From Acidimicrobiaceae bacterium (GTDB lineage: Bacteria > Actinomycetota > Acidimicrobiia > Acidimicrobiales > Aldehydirespiratoraceae), in assembly GCA_028819005.1 (NCBI GenBank), contig JAPPMP010000011.1:33994-97993 (forward strand): a DNA stretch of 64,000 nucleotides, read 5' to 3'. Position numbers and translations under genes: made by a program. Below are positions 9,049 through 18,327 of the stretch, in pieces. The notes below the pieces were generated by a model. The model worked only from the letters and a program-made list of their open reading frames with translations. It was not told the origin of the DNA and searched no databases. Within the stretch, counting starts at the first letter, position 1, and the number at the start of each line of letters is the position of its first letter.

Positions 9049-9846
9049 ATGGTTGAAGTCCCCGAACACCTTCGCAAAAGAGCAGAGGAAGCGCGGGCCA
9101 AAGCGGAGGCTGCAAAAGCAGCTGCGCCCGGCGGTGACGCTGCAGCGAGCGATGAGCCCGAGACGACCGAAGCACAGGCTGCCACGACCCCCGATTCCGG
9201 GGACGCGGCTTCGAAGATTCCGGCCCATCTGCTCGAGCGCTCCAGAGCAGCCAAAGCCGCAGCGGCCGGGCAAGCCGACGCACCCGCCGCGGCAGCTCCC
9301 GCGGCCGCACCCGCCGCTGCAGCCGCCGCGTCGGCGGCGACCGGTCCCGGCGGGCACACTCAGCGGCTGCTGACAGTCGTCAAGTCCGGTTCGATCCAGG
9401 ACGTCAAGTCGATGCCGCAGGACAAAGTGCATGTCTGGCCGCATCTGCTCGTGGTCGAATTCGCGGCAGCCCTGTTCATCACGGCCTTCTCGACCATCTT
9501 CTCGATATTCGTGAACGCGCCGCTGTTGGAGCTCGCCAACTTCAACGAGACGCCCAACCCGTCAAAAGCACCCTGGTACTTCCTAGGCCTGCAGGAACTG
9601 CTCACGATGTTCCACCCGATGGTTGCAGGTGTGACCATCCCCGGAATCGGAATCTTCCTGCTAATCCTCGCCCCCTACATCGACAAGAACCCGTCCAACA
9701 AACCCGAGGACCGCAAGTTCGCCATCTCGTTGATGACCATTCACCTCATGTTCTGGGCGGTTCTGGTGATGATCGGCTCGTTCTTCCGGGGACCCGGATT
9801 CAACTTCGTCTTCCCCTGGGAAGCCGGCCTCTTCTTCGAACTGTGA
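9049..9846 (+). CDS. cytochrome b C-terminal (subunit IV-type) subunit
   Basis: The 265-residue second half of cytochrome b. The conserved part begins near residue 130 and has three membrane helices (about 133-155, 193-213, 235-255) and the quinol-site segment NPSKAPWYFLGLQELL (PWYFLG at 175-180), equivalent to PEWY. Residues 1-100 are an extra hydrophilic Ala/Glu-rich extension that contains two related peptides, VPEHLRKRAEEARA (4-17) and IPAHLLERSRAAKA (57-70). The first matches the start of the divergent cytochrome c. AGGAG precedes the ATG. Together with the upstream gene it forms the membrane core of the complex. Confidence 0.92.
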   Translation: MVEVPEHLRKRAEEARAKAEAAKAAAPGGDAAASDEPETTEAQAATTPDSGDAASKIPAHLLERSRAAKAAAAGQADAPAAAAPAAAPAAAAAASAATGPGGHTQRLLTVVKSGSIQDVKSMPQDKVHVWPHLLVVEFAAALFITAFSTIFSIFVNAPLLELANFNETPNPSKAPWYFLGLQELLTMFHPMVAGVTIPGIGIFLLILAPYIDKNPSNKPEDRKFAISLMTIHLMFWAVLVMIGSFFRGPGFNFVFPWEAGLFFEL

Positions 9847-9856
9847 TCGAACTCTG

Positions 9857-10012
9857 ATGACCAACCACACTCTGACCCACCACACTCTGACCCACCACAC
9901 TCTGGCCAACCACACTCTGGCCAACCACACTCTGGCCAACCACACTCTGGCCAACCACACTCTGGCCAACCGAGGCGCCACGAGCGCAGAACAGCCGGCG
10001 AGCACGCCATGA
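9857..10012 (+). CDS. small pentapeptide-repeat ORF (HTLTH/HTLAN)
   Basis: A 51-codon frame starting with ATG just after the cytochrome b stop. It encodes MTN, two copies of HTLTH, five of HTLAN and a 13-residue tail, and ends in TGA overlapping the Rieske ATG (ATGA). The coupling overlap suggests translation, but the whole body is a 15-bp tandem repeat, no ribosome-binding site is convincing, and it may be a translated minisatellite with no function. Confidence 0.4.
   Translation: MTNHTLTHHTLTHHTLANHTLANHTLANHTLANHTLANRGATSAEQPASTP
9866..9970. repeat. 15-bp tandem repeat, 7 units
   Basis: Seven head-to-tail copies of CACACTCTGGCCAAC or the variant CACACTCTGACCCAC, with no spacer. The first two units are the variant and the last five are identical. 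The unit length keeps one reading frame across the block. Confidence 0.95.
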
Positions 10013-10893
10013 CCATCACGATCGCCATAATCGTCTTGGGCGCACTGGTCGTGCTGTCCGCCTTCGCGGCCATGCGCGGCCGGCAGAACTCCGATGCGGT
10101 CGGCATGCTCTCACGCGAGACCCGCAAACGAGACAGCGCCAGCGACTCGCTCGACCCCGCCAAGGAGCTCACCGGGCGCGAAGTCGAGAAGGCAGTCGTC
10201 GCTCAACGGGAAGCCGCGAGCAGAGAACTCGTGCTGGCGAGCCGCCTGCCCGCTCCGCCGGCCCCCTACGTGCCGCCGGACCCCGAGACCCTCGGAGTGA
10301 CCCGACGCCAGTTCTTCAACCGTTCAATCGTGTTGATGTTCGGCCTCGGCCTGTCCGGCTTCGGGGTCGCCTGCATCGCCTTCCTCTGGCCGCAGATCGG
10401 CGGTGGGTTCGGGTCTGCCATCAAAGTCGGGCTTGTATCAGACATCCTCGCGGAGATCCGCAACAACAACGGGTTCCTGTACCGCGCCGACGGCCGAATG
10501 TGGATCACCGAATATCCCAACGGCGCTGTCGAGAAGGCCCGAGCCGTCTACTCGGGCCCCGAACTGGCCGGAATGGAAGCCGGGTTCACCCTCGGGCTTG
10601 ACGCAGGGGTTGTCGCGCTTTATCAGAAATGTCCACACCTTGGCTGCCGGGTTCCGGAATGCCCGACCTCACAATGGTTCGAGTGCCCGTGCCACGGTTC
10701 CCAATACAACCAGGTGGGCGAGAAACGCGGCGGTCCAGCCCCGCGAGGCATGGACCGTTTCGCCATGTCCATCGGTATCGACGGCTCTCTCACTGTGGAC
10801 ACCGGAACAATCATCCAAGGCCCCGCCATCGGGATCAACACCACCGGGCAGGAAGCCGAAGGGCCCAACTGCATCGGTCAAGCCAGCCACTAG
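10009..10893 (+). CDS. qcrA: Rieske iron-sulfur protein
   Basis: The [2Fe-2S] subunit of the quinol oxidoreductase that takes the first electron from quinol at the Qo site. The 294 residues include an N-terminal membrane segment (about 2-21), a Tat-like TRRQFFNRS before a second hydrophobic segment (about 106-128), and the Rieske domain with ligands C208/H210 in CPHLGC and C226/H229 in CPCHGS, plus C213/C228 for the stabilising disulfide. Two membrane segments before the domain resemble actinobacterial QcrA, which has more than the single anchor of mitochondrial Rieske proteins. ATG overlaps the small repeat ORF stop. Confidence 0.96.
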   Translation: MTITIAIIVLGALVVLSAFAAMRGRQNSDAVGMLSRETRKRDSASDSLDPAKELTGREVEKAVVAQREAASRELVLASRLPAPPAPYVPPDPETLGVTRRQFFNRSIVLMFGLGLSGFGVACIAFLWPQIGGGFGSAIKVGLVSDILAEIRNNNGFLYRADGRMWITEYPNGAVEKARAVYSGPELAGMEAGFTLGLDAGVVALYQKCPHLGCRVPECPTSQWFECPCHGSQYNQVGEKRGGPAPRGMDRFAMSIGIDGSLTVDTGTIIQGPAIGINTTGQEAEGPNCIGQASH

Positions 10894-10911
10894 TAACCTC
10901 TCTGCGTCCTT

Positions 10912-12231
10912 ATGCTGCTCGCCGCTTCCACCCAGCGAACTATCGGCTTCGTCATTTTGGCGATCGTCTTCATCGGTGGGCTCGTCTATCTGTTCTTCAA
11001 CATCCGAGCCGCCAAAGGCGAGGTCGGCTCTGAGATCGAACTTGCCGCAAACCGGCGGGATGACGTCCGCGACGAAGACCTTGAAGGCAAACGCCTCGAT
11101 TTCGCCCTGGGCGCCAACCTGGTGATGCTCACGATCATCGGGGTGTCGTTGCCGTTGTACTGGCTCGGCGAACCGGGGCGTCAAGCCGGACGGGACGTCG
11201 ACACCGCCCGCATCTTCACCAACCGCGGCGAAGAGATCTACCTCGAAGGCGCCGAGTGCGTCACCTGTCACGGGGCTGAGGGGTCCGGGGGGTCGACCAG
11301 CGTGGCGCTGACCTCCGAATCGGGAGAGTTCATCGCCCAGGTCTCCTGGGACGCTCCTGCCCTCAACACCGTGCTGTCCCGATTCTCAGAAGACGAGATC
11401 CTGCACACGCTCAACTACGGCCGCAACGGAGTGATGCCTGCGTGGGGCGCTCCGGGCGGTGGTCCGTTGACCGATCAACAACTCGAAGAAGTCATGTTCT
11501 ACCTGCGGAGCATCCAGATCAGTCCCGACCGCATCGCTGATCAGGTCGAAGCGGGTGCACTGCAAGCCGTGCGAGCGCATCTCGCCGCCTCGGGCGAGGA
11601 TGCGACCGACGATCAGGCCAGACAATGGATTGACGACGCACAAGCTGTGGCCGAAAAAGCCCGGCAAACAGCAATCGAGCAAAACGCCTCGCTGGCACTC
11701 GAACAGAACGCAGAAGACCTGAGATGGGCGGCACTCGACATCCTGGTCAGCGGCGAGGGGCTTGACCCGGATGCCTGGGAGCAATACAAAACCTACGGAG
11801 CGCTGCTGTTCGCCAACCCTGGAACCGCCGGAACCTACAGCTGCGCCAGATGCCACACCTACGGATTCAGCTTCGGCGGGGCCGAGGAGATGACCATGCG
11901 CGTCAACGGGCGGGACACGCCGATCGAGGGCTTCGAAGACGGGCTCAACCAGGCCGGCGGGTTCTTCGGACCCAACCTGCAGGGAGGCTCGACGCTGGCC
12001 CAGTTCGAATCCGCGAAGAGCCACGCCGAGTTCATCGAGGACGGTCAGGCGATCGGCGCAACCTACGGCAGGGGCGGATCGGGCGGCAACGGTCAGATGC
12101 CAGGCTTCGGGCCCCGAGTTGAGGCCGACGCCGTCGGACCCGGCATCCCCAACGATCTCGAAACCCCCTACCCGGCGACCCTCACAGCGGAGCAGATCGA
12201 CGCCATCGTCGCCTACGAGAGGAACCTCTGA
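10912..12231 (+). CDS. diheme cytochrome c
   Basis: A 439-residue protein with two N-terminal membrane segments (about 10-30 and 66-84) and two c-type heme sites, CVTCH (116-120) and CARCH (about 311-315), separated by about 190 residues. The intervening Ala/Glu-rich stretch (about 205-265) looks helical. It probably plays the role of the diheme QcrC of actinobacterial bcc complexes, which passes electrons to the oxidase without a soluble carrier, but the order and architecture differ from QcrC, so homology is not assumed. It overlaps the next gene by one base (TGATG). Confidence 0.88.
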   Translation: MLLAASTQRTIGFVILAIVFIGGLVYLFFNIRAAKGEVGSEIELAANRRDDVRDEDLEGKRLDFALGANLVMLTIIGVSLPLYWLGEPGRQAGRDVDTARIFTNRGEEIYLEGAECVTCHGAEGSGGSTSVALTSESGEFIAQVSWDAPALNTVLSRFSEDEILHTLNYGRNGVMPAWGAPGGGPLTDQQLEEVMFYLRSIQISPDRIADQVEAGALQAVRAHLAASGEDATDDQARQWIDDAQAVAEKARQTAIEQNASLALEQNAEDLRWAALDILVSGEGLDPDAWEQYKTYGALLFANPGTAGTYSCARCHTYGFSFGGAEEMTMRVNGRDTPIEGFEDGLNQAGGFFGPNLQGGSTLAQFESAKSHAEFIEDGQAIGATYGRGGSGGNGQMPGFGPRVEADAVGPGIPNDLETPYPATLTAEQIDAIVAYERNL

Positions 12232-13310
12232 TGGAGGCGGTTGATCTCATTGCAGGCCTCGCCTGGGACCCGGAGATCCGGGGCTTCCTCGCGGTCCTCA
12301 CCGGCGTCGTGGTGCTCATGGGCTCGGTGTGGCTCCTGCTCGCCACCAATTCCGGGATACGGCTGGGCACGCTCATAGCACTGGCCGGCTTCTTCGGCTG
12401 GATGGTGATCATGGCGGCGATCTGGTGGATCTACGGCATCGGCTACCGCGGCGACGCCCCCCGCTGGGAACAAGTGGAGATAGTCGAGGGCTTCGGCGGC
12501 GAGGGGCATCTGAGCTTCGCCGCGCTCGACGAAGCCGAGCTGCTCAGATCCGAGAATCTGCGGACCGCGCACGATCTGGTCGTCGAAGCCTACGCAGGGC
12601 TCGGCAGCGTGACGGACCCCGAACTGCGCACCGAGATCGAAGTGGCGAACGAGGAGTTCGGGGTCATAACCGTCGCCGATCTCACCGCGGATGCGACCGA
12701 AGGCCTGACAGCCCAAGAACAAGAGGCGCTGGCCGAGGAGGAATACGCCAAGAACCGGGCGACGACACTGAGCGAGTTGGCCGCCGTCGCACCGAGCCTT
12801 ATCAACCAGAACGACGATTCCCTCGGCGGCTGGACGCTGCTGTCGACAGCCCAAGCAGGCGAAGCCCAGGCATCGGCGATCGCCATGCTGCTCGCCAGCG
12901 GCGACTTCTCATTCAGCTCCCAGAACGAGTTCAAGATCCTCGACTCCTTCACCATCGGCGGCAAGCGCGGCCTGCCATCGGACCCGAGCCGTTGGGACCG
13001 GATCGAAACGCAGATTCGCACCGCGCTCACGTTGAAGCATCCGACCCGCTACGGAATCGTGCAGATGCAGGCGGTCCTGCCCGAGTCGATCGACAACCTT
13101 CCAGGTCAGGTCCCCAAGCGCCCGATCGCCGATCCCGACGAACCGGTCGTTTCGGTGGTGATGATCCGCAACCTCGGCAACCTTCGGCTGGTGCCGGCGC
13201 TGGTGACGCTCGGATCGCTCTTGATCTTCCTGGCTCTGTGCTACATGCTCCACGAACGGGACAAAGTGGTGATGGCCCGCGTAGCCGAGTTCAACAAAGG
13301 GTCGGGATAG
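12231..13310 (+). CDS. membrane protein of unknown function
   Basis: A 359-residue protein with two membrane helices near the N-terminus (about 17-38 and 45-68), a large hydrophilic middle (about 75-310) and one C-terminal helix (about 316-336). No heme, iron-sulfur or nucleotide motif is visible and I do not recognise the family. Its place between the diheme cytochrome c and nuoA, with overlaps or gaps of 1-3 bases on both sides, makes it a candidate accessory subunit of the bc complex or a link to complex I. Confidence 0.7.
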   Translation: MEAVDLIAGLAWDPEIRGFLAVLTGVVVLMGSVWLLLATNSGIRLGTLIALAGFFGWMVIMAAIWWIYGIGYRGDAPRWEQVEIVEGFGGEGHLSFAALDEAELLRSENLRTAHDLVVEAYAGLGSVTDPELRTEIEVANEEFGVITVADLTADATEGLTAQEQEALAEEEYAKNRATTLSELAAVAPSLINQNDDSLGGWTLLSTAQAGEAQASAIAMLLASGDFSFSSQNEFKILDSFTIGGKRGLPSDPSRWDRIETQIRTALTLKHPTRYGIVQMQAVLPESIDNLPGQVPKRPIADPDEPVVSVVMIRNLGNLRLVPALVTLGSLLIFLALCYMLHERDKVVMARVAEFNKGSG

Positions 13311-13313
13311 CAC

Positions 13314-13889
13314 ATGATCGGTCAGTACCTCCCACTTTTTGCGCTCTTCGTGCTGGCCGCCCTGTTCGCCGCAGGAAGTTTCGTCGCATCGGGCCTGCTG
13401 GCGCCCCGCCGACCGACCGGGCCGAAGAGGGCGCCCTATGAATGCGGGATCATCCCCACCCGGGAGACACCCGAGCGCTTTCCCGTCCGTTTCTTTTTGG
13501 TGGCGATGATCTTCGTCGTGTTCGACATTGAGATCGTCTTCTTCTATCCGTGGGCGATCGCACAGGGCGGACTCGGCCTGTTCGGGTTGGTGCTGATCAT
13601 GATCTTCTCGTTCGCGGTGTTCGAGTCGTTCGTGTACCTGATCGGCAACGGCGCGCTCGAATGGGGTCCGCTCAAGCAGGTGGCCGGCCCCGCGGGCGCG
13701 ACCTCGGCTGAACGGACGATCACCTCGACGGTGCGCAGGGTCGGACTGGAGGATCGAGGCCCAGCCGATGCGCTCACGCCGCCTGCCGCCGCTCACGCCG
13801 CCGCCACGCACAATGTCGCCACGCACAATGTCGCCACGCACAATGTCGCCACGCACAATGTCGACGACGGTGCAGGAGAAGCGGCCTGA
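13314..13889 (+). CDS. nuoA: NADH-quinone oxidoreductase subunit A (complex I-1)
   Basis: Membrane-arm subunit at the quinone-channel junction. The core (about 1-120) has three helices and the conserved loop APYECGIIP followed by [16 protein letters not shown]. The 191-residue length exceeds the family norm of about 120 because of a C-terminal hydrophilic extension that ends in four ATHNV pentapeptides encoded by a 15-bp tandem repeat. First gene of the 14-gene nuo operon; it overlaps nuoB by one base. Confidence 0.95.
   Translation: MIGQYLPLFALFVLAALFAAGSFVASGLLAPRRPTGPKRAPYECGIIPTRETPERFPVRFFLVAMIFVVFDIEIVFFYPWAIAQGGLGLFGLVLIMIFSFAVFESFVYLIGNGALEWGPLKQVAGPAGATSAERTITSTVRRVGLEDRGPADALTPPAAAHAAATHNVATHNVATHNVATHNVDDGAGEAA
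13803..13862. repeat. 15-bp tandem repeat in nuoA-1
   Basis: Four identical in-frame units of GCCACGCACAATGTC encode (ATHNV)4 near the C-terminus of NuoA-1. Confidence 0.95.
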
Positions 13890-14497
13890 TGCGTATCCCC
13901 GGCCTAGGGCAAGCCGGTGAGATCGCCGATGACGGCCTGGCAGGCCTCGAACACAATTTCATAACCAGCAACGTCGAAGCGCTTGTCAACTGGGCGCGAA
14001 TGCGCAGCTGCTGGCCCGCTACGTTCGGACTGGCATGCTGCGCCTTCGAGATGATGGCCGCGGGAGCGGCACACTACGACCTGGGCCGCTACGGCATGGA
14101 AGTGTTCCGTGCTTCTCCCCGCCAGGCCGACCTCATGATCGTCGCCGGCCGGGTGTCCCAGAAGATGGCGCCGGTGCTGCGTCAGGTGTACGACCAGATG
14201 ATGGAACCCAAGTGGGTGATCTCGATGGGAGTCTGCGCATCGAGCGGCGGCATGTTCAACAACTACGCGATCGTGCAGGGCATCGATCAGGTCGTGCCGG
14301 TAGACGTCTACGCCCCCGGCTGTCCCCCGGGGCCCGAGACCCTGATGCATGCGATCTTGACGCTCCACGACAAGATCCACGCCGGTGAACTGTTGAAGCG
14401 CCGCGAGGCCACAGGCACCGGTGAGACCGCCACAGGGGCGGGGATCATGGTCCAACAACGCGATGGGCAAACTGCCGGTCTCACCATCCGGAGCTGA
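13889..14497 (+). CDS. nuoB: NADH-quinone oxidoreductase subunit B (complex I-1)
   Basis: Carries cluster N2, the last [4Fe-4S] centre before quinone. Ligands are visible as the tandem C50-C51 in [10 protein letters not shown]116 in GVCASSGG and C145 in APGCPPGPE. At 202 residues it is slightly longer than average, with a polar C-terminal tail. It binds NuoD and the membrane arm. TGATG overlap with nuoA indicates coupling. Confidence 0.97.
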   Translation: MRIPGLGQAGEIADDGLAGLEHNFITSNVEALVNWARMRSCWPATFGLACCAFEMMAAGAAHYDLGRYGMEVFRASPRQADLMIVAGRVSQKMAPVLRQVYDQMMEPKWVISMGVCASSGGMFNNYAIVQGIDQVVPVDVYAPGCPPGPETLMHAILTLHDKIHAGELLKRREATGTGETATGAGIMVQQRDGQTAGLTIRS

Positions 14498-14499
14498 TC

Positions 14500-15024
14500 G
14501 TGCCGGAACTGACTGAACCGGAACCGACCAAGCCCGAACTGGCTCAGACAGAGCGCTACGGGGCGTCGGCATCGGAAATATCGTCGCAGACGGTGCTGTT
14601 CGTGACTGTCGAGGAGTATCTCGAAGTGGCGAACGCCGCCCGTGAAGACGGCTTCGACCAACTCATCGACCTCACCGCCGTCGACTATCTCGACTACCCA
14701 GGGACGCGGGTCCGGCCCGCGGAGGTGAAACCCGAACGTTTCGAAGTGGTCGTTCAACTCATCAACCACACGTCTCGAGAGCGGTTGGGGCTGCGAGTCC
14801 AGGTGCCGGCCACCGAACCGACTGCTCCGTCCCTGTTCGACCTCTGGCCGGGAAGCGAGAATCTCGAACGCGAAGTGTTCGACATGTTCGGCATCGAATT
14901 CGCCGAACATCCCGACATGAGCCGGATCCTGATGCCCGAAGACTGGATCGGCCATCCTCTCCGCAAGGATTTCGCGGTCGGCGAGGTGCCAGTTCAATTC
15001 TCCGAAGCGAGCGCTCCGCGGTGA
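14500..15024 (+). CDS. nuoC: NADH-quinone oxidoreductase subunit C (complex I-1)
   Basis: The 30-kDa peripheral subunit, 174 residues, unfused to NuoD. It shows the family segment EREVFDMFGIEFAEHPD and the closing HPLRKDF. It scaffolds NuoD and NuoI in the connecting module. Start is GTG two bases after the nuoB stop; the end overlaps nuoD in GTGA. Confidence 0.95.
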   Translation: MPELTEPEPTKPELAQTERYGASASEISSQTVLFVTVEEYLEVANAAREDGFDQLIDLTAVDYLDYPGTRVRPAEVKPERFEVVVQLINHTSRERLGLRVQVPATEPTAPSLFDLWPGSENLEREVFDMFGIEFAEHPDMSRILMPEDWIGHPLRKDFAVGEVPVQFSEASAPR

Positions 15025-16289
15025 CCGCCGAACGGGTGATGCGACGCGGCAACGACTCCGCGGTGCTGCGACTCTCCGAAGCCGAAGCCGCGCGTATCGG
15101 CGGCGATGCGTCCGATCCCGACGACGACGAACGGGTGATGCTCAACATGGGCCCCGCCCATCCCTCCACCCACGGTGTGCTGCGCCTGATGTTAGAGATG
15201 GAAGGCGAAACCGTGCTGAGGTCCAAACCGGTGATCGGCTACCTCCACACGGGGATGGAGAAACAGGGCGAGAACCTCACCTACCTCCAGGGCTGCACCA
15301 ACGTGACCCGCATGGACTACGCATCGCCGCTGTTCTCCGAGCTGGCCTTCTCGCTCACCACCGAGAAACTGCTCGGCGTCGAGGTACCCGAACGCGCCAC
15401 CTGGATTCGGATGCTGATGTGCGAACTCAATCGCATATCGTCGCACCTGCTGTTCCTTGCCACCAACGGCATCGACCTCGGCGCCGTCTCGATGATGATC
15501 TACGGCTGGCGCGAACGCGAGGAGGTGTTGCGCTTCTTCGAGAAGGTCACCGGACTGCGCATGAACCACAACTACATCCGGCCCGGCGGCGTCGCCGCGG
15601 ACCTTCACGACGGATGGCAGGGAGATCTGAGCGAACTGCTCGAACTCATAGAACCAAGGCTCGACGAATACGAAGTGTTGATGACAGGCCAGCCCATCTG
15701 GCGTGAACGCCTGCAGGGTGTGGGGGCGATCAACGCGGACGAGGCGATTGCGTTGTCAGCCACGGGGCCGCTGCTGCGTTCCACCGGTTACGCTTGGGAT
15801 CTGCGCCGAGACGAGCCCTACCTCGCATACGACGAGGTTGACTTCGACGTCATCGTCGGCACCTACGGGGACTGCTACGACCGCTACGCGATCCGCATCA
15901 ACGAGATCCGCGAATCGATGAGGATCGTGGAGCAGGTCATCGACCGCATGCCCCGCGGCGACTATCGCATGCAGGACAAGAAGGTCACGCCACCGCCGCG
16001 GCTGCGCATCGACGAGTCGATGGAAGCGCTGATCCATCACTTCAAGATCTTCACCGAGGGTTACCAGGTGCCCAGGGGCGAGGCTTACACGGCGGTTGAA
16101 TCGCCCCGCGGCGAACTGGGCGTCTACATCGTCAGTGACGGCACCTCCACTCCCTACCGGATGCGGGTCCGCCCGCCGAGCTTCATCAACCTCCAGACGC
16201 TGCCGCACCTCATGCGCGGCGGCCTGATCGCCGACGGGGTCGCCATCATCTCCAGCGTCGATCCGATCCTGGGCGAGGTCGACCGATGA
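15021..16289 (+). CDS. nuoD: NADH-quinone oxidoreductase subunit D (complex I-1)
   Basis: The 49-kDa subunit that forms the quinone pocket with NuoB. It shows MGPAHPSTHGVLRL with the quinone-binding His, GYLHTGMEK, and a C-terminal DPILGEVDR typical of the family. The 422 residues include about 40 extra at the N-terminus. NuoD is the known substrate of the NDUFAF7/MidA methyltransferase in mitochondria; a midA gene occurs at 60257. Confidence 0.97.
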   Translation: MTAERVMRRGNDSAVLRLSEAEAARIGGDASDPDDDERVMLNMGPAHPSTHGVLRLMLEMEGETVLRSKPVIGYLHTGMEKQGENLTYLQGCTNVTRMDYASPLFSELAFSLTTEKLLGVEVPERATWIRMLMCELNRISSHLLFLATNGIDLGAVSMMIYGWREREEVLRFFEKVTGLRMNHNYIRPGGVAADLHDGWQGDLSELLELIEPRLDEYEVLMTGQPIWRERLQGVGAINADEAIALSATGPLLRSTGYAWDLRRDEPYLAYDEVDFDVIVGTYGDCYDRYAIRINEIRESMRIVEQVIDRMPRGDYRMQDKKVTPPPRLRIDESMEALIHHFKIFTEGYQVPRGEAYTAVESPRGELGVYIVSDGTSTPYRMRVRPPSFINLQTLPHLMRGGLIADGVAIISSVDPILGEVDR

Positions 16290-16924
16290 GCTTCTTCACC
16301 TCGGCCAACCTCGACACTGCACGCGAGATCGTCTCCCGCTACCCGGTGCCGCGCTCGGCGCTCATTCCGCTGCTGCACCTGGCTCAGGAACAGCACGGCT
16401 GGATCACAAGCGAGGCCATGCGTCAGATCGCCGACCTGTGCGACGTCACCGCCGCCGAAGTCAAGGGCACCGGCAGCTTCTACGAGATGTTCAAGTTCCA
16501 TCCGGTCGGCAGCTATCTGATCAACGTCTGCACCAACATCTCCTGCATGCTGCTGGGAGGCGAGGAACTGCTCGGCCACGCCCAACAACGACTCGGCGTC
16601 AAGACCGGGGGGACCACCGACGACGGCATGTTCACCCTCGAAGACGTCGAATGCATCGCGGCCTGCACCGAAGCGCCATGCCTGCAGGTCAACTACCGCT
16701 ACCGGCTGCGGGTCACCAACGACGAATTCGACGAGATGATCGACGACATCCGCTCAGGGCGTGTCGATGATCTGCCCCAGCATGGAACGCTCGCCCGGGT
16801 CCGCCAGCGCATCCCGTCAGACCGGCTTGCAGGGATCGTGCCCCCATCCGCCGCCCGCGAAGCGCCCGTATGGCTGCAGCGCAACGAGACCGCAGCTGAT
16901 GCGGCAGATCCGGTGGTGGGCTGA
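16286..16924 (+). CDS. nuoE: NADH-quinone oxidoreductase subunit E (complex I-1)
   Basis: The 24-kDa subunit of the NADH-oxidising module. Thioredoxin-like fold with a [2Fe-2S] centre N1a bound by C82, C87, C123 and C127 (CTNISC and CIAAC). The 212-residue length includes a C-terminal tail past the domain. ATGA overlap with nuoD; TGATG overlap with nuoF. No counterpart exists in the second nuo cluster. Confidence 0.96.
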   Translation: MSFFTSANLDTAREIVSRYPVPRSALIPLLHLAQEQHGWITSEAMRQIADLCDVTAAEVKGTGSFYEMFKFHPVGSYLINVCTNISCMLLGGEELLGHAQQRLGVKTGGTTDDGMFTLEDVECIAACTEAPCLQVNYRYRLRVTNDEFDEMIDDIRSGRVDDLPQHGTLARVRQRIPSDRLAGIVPPSAAREAPVWLQRNETAADAADPVVG

Positions 16925-18327
16925 TGGCAACCAACGACTATGTCGCACACGCACCGGGTTATGTCGACAACGAGGGACCCAAAATCGTCAGCGAACGCTT
17001 CAACCACCCAGACTCGTTCACCCTGGCCCGCTTCGAAGCGACCGGGGGATACGAGGGCCTGCGTGCCGCGCTCGCCAAACGGCCCGCGGACGTCCACGAC
17101 GAGGTTCGCAGCGCCACCGTGCTGGGGCGAGGCGGCGCGGGATTCCCGGCGGGCGTCAAATGGGGATTCCTGCCGCCCCAGAAGTTCCCCTACTACCTGG
17201 TCGTCAACGGCGACGAGAGCGAACCCGGAACATACAAGGACCGCCTGCTCATGGAGCGCGATCCGCACCAGCTCATCGAAGGCTGCCTCATCACCTGCTA
17301 TGCGCTCGGCCTGACCCAGTGCTTTCTCTACGTGCGCGGCGAGATGGCGCTCGCCCAGGAGCGGATCGCAAACGCACTCAATGAGGCGTACGAGGCCGGA
17401 TACGTCGGCCGCAACATCCTCGACACCGACTTCTCGGTGGACATCGTGCTCACCTGGGGCGCCGGCGCCTACATCGTCGGCGAAGAGACAGCGCTGATCG
17501 AAAGCCTCGAAGGCAACCGGGGCATGCCCCGTCTCAAGCCCCCCTACTTCCCGGCCGCGATCGGGCTCTACGGCCAGCCGACCATCGTCAACAACGTCGA
17601 AACGCTCGCCAATATCGGCTGGCTGATGGTCAACGGCGCCGAGCAGTACAGGAGCTACGGTTCGGAGGCGTCGCCCGGAACAAGACTGTTCGCGGTCTCA
17701 GGCCACGTTCGCAGACCGGGCGTGTACGAAGTCGAGCACGGCGTCACCACCTTCAGAGAATTGATCTACGGGGAGAACTTCTGCCAGGGAATACGCGACG
17801 GCCATGACTTGAAGATGTTCATCCCGGGCGGGGGCTCGGCCCCCTGGTTCTTCGAAGAACACCTCGATCTCCCCCTGGAAGCAGGGCCTGTCGGCGCGGC
17901 CGGATCGATGCTCGGGTCGGGAGCCATCGTGGTGATGGACGACACGACCGACGCGGTCAAAGCCACGCTGCGAGTCGTCAGGTTCTTCGCCCGCGAGTCG
18001 TGCGGCAAATGCACACCCTGTCGCGAGGGGACCACCTGGGAAGAAAGGATCCTGCAACGGATCCTCGACGGCGAGGGTCGGCACAGCGACATCGACATGC
18101 TGCTCGACGTCGGCGACAACATCAGCCCCGGCCCCTACCCGGTCGCAGCAAACCCAACCGAGGGCCTTGATGCGGTGCCCTTTCCGCCGAAACAGACGAC
18201 GATCTGCCCTCTCGGCCCCTCGTCGGTCGCGCCGATCGTGTCGACGATCCGGCGGTTCCGTCACGAATACGAAGCGAAGATCACCAGACGTGACTCGATT
18301 CCTGTACGCGCCGAGGTGCTCCAGTGA
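16924..18327 (+). CDS. nuoF: NADH-quinone oxidoreductase subunit F (complex I-1)
   Basis: The 51-kDa subunit holding FMN, the NADH site and [4Fe-4S] cluster N3. Visible are GRGGAGFPAG (68-77), NGDESEPGTYKDR, GAGAYIVGEETALIESLEG and the cluster motif ESCGKCTPCREGT (C360, C363, C366) with a fourth Cys near 428 in TTICPLG. 467 residues. It makes complex I-1 NADH-dependent. Confidence 0.97.
   Translation: MATNDYVAHAPGYVDNEGPKIVSERFNHPDSFTLARFEATGGYEGLRAALAKRPADVHDEVRSATVLGRGGAGFPAGVKWGFLPPQKFPYYLVVNGDESEPGTYKDRLLMERDPHQLIEGCLITCYALGLTQCFLYVRGEMALAQERIANALNEAYEAGYVGRNILDTDFSVDIVLTWGAGAYIVGEETALIESLEGNRGMPRLKPPYFPAAIGLYGQPTIVNNVETLANIGWLMVNGAEQYRSYGSEASPGTRLFAVSGHVRRPGVYEVEHGVTTFRELIYGENFCQGIRDGHDLKMFIPGGGSAPWFFEEHLDLPLEAGPVGAAGSMLGSGAIVVMDDTTDAVKATLRVVRFFARESCGKCTPCREGTTWEERILQRILDGEGRHSDIDMLLDVGDNISPGPYPVAANPTEGLDAVPFPPKQTTICPLGPSSVAPIVSTIRRFRHEYEAKITRRDSIPVRAEVLQ

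Noticed and set aside
9866..9970. Possible origin iterons or CRISPR
   Set aside because: Units are contiguous 15-mers in an open frame between respiratory genes, with no DnaA boxes or AT-rich region seen.
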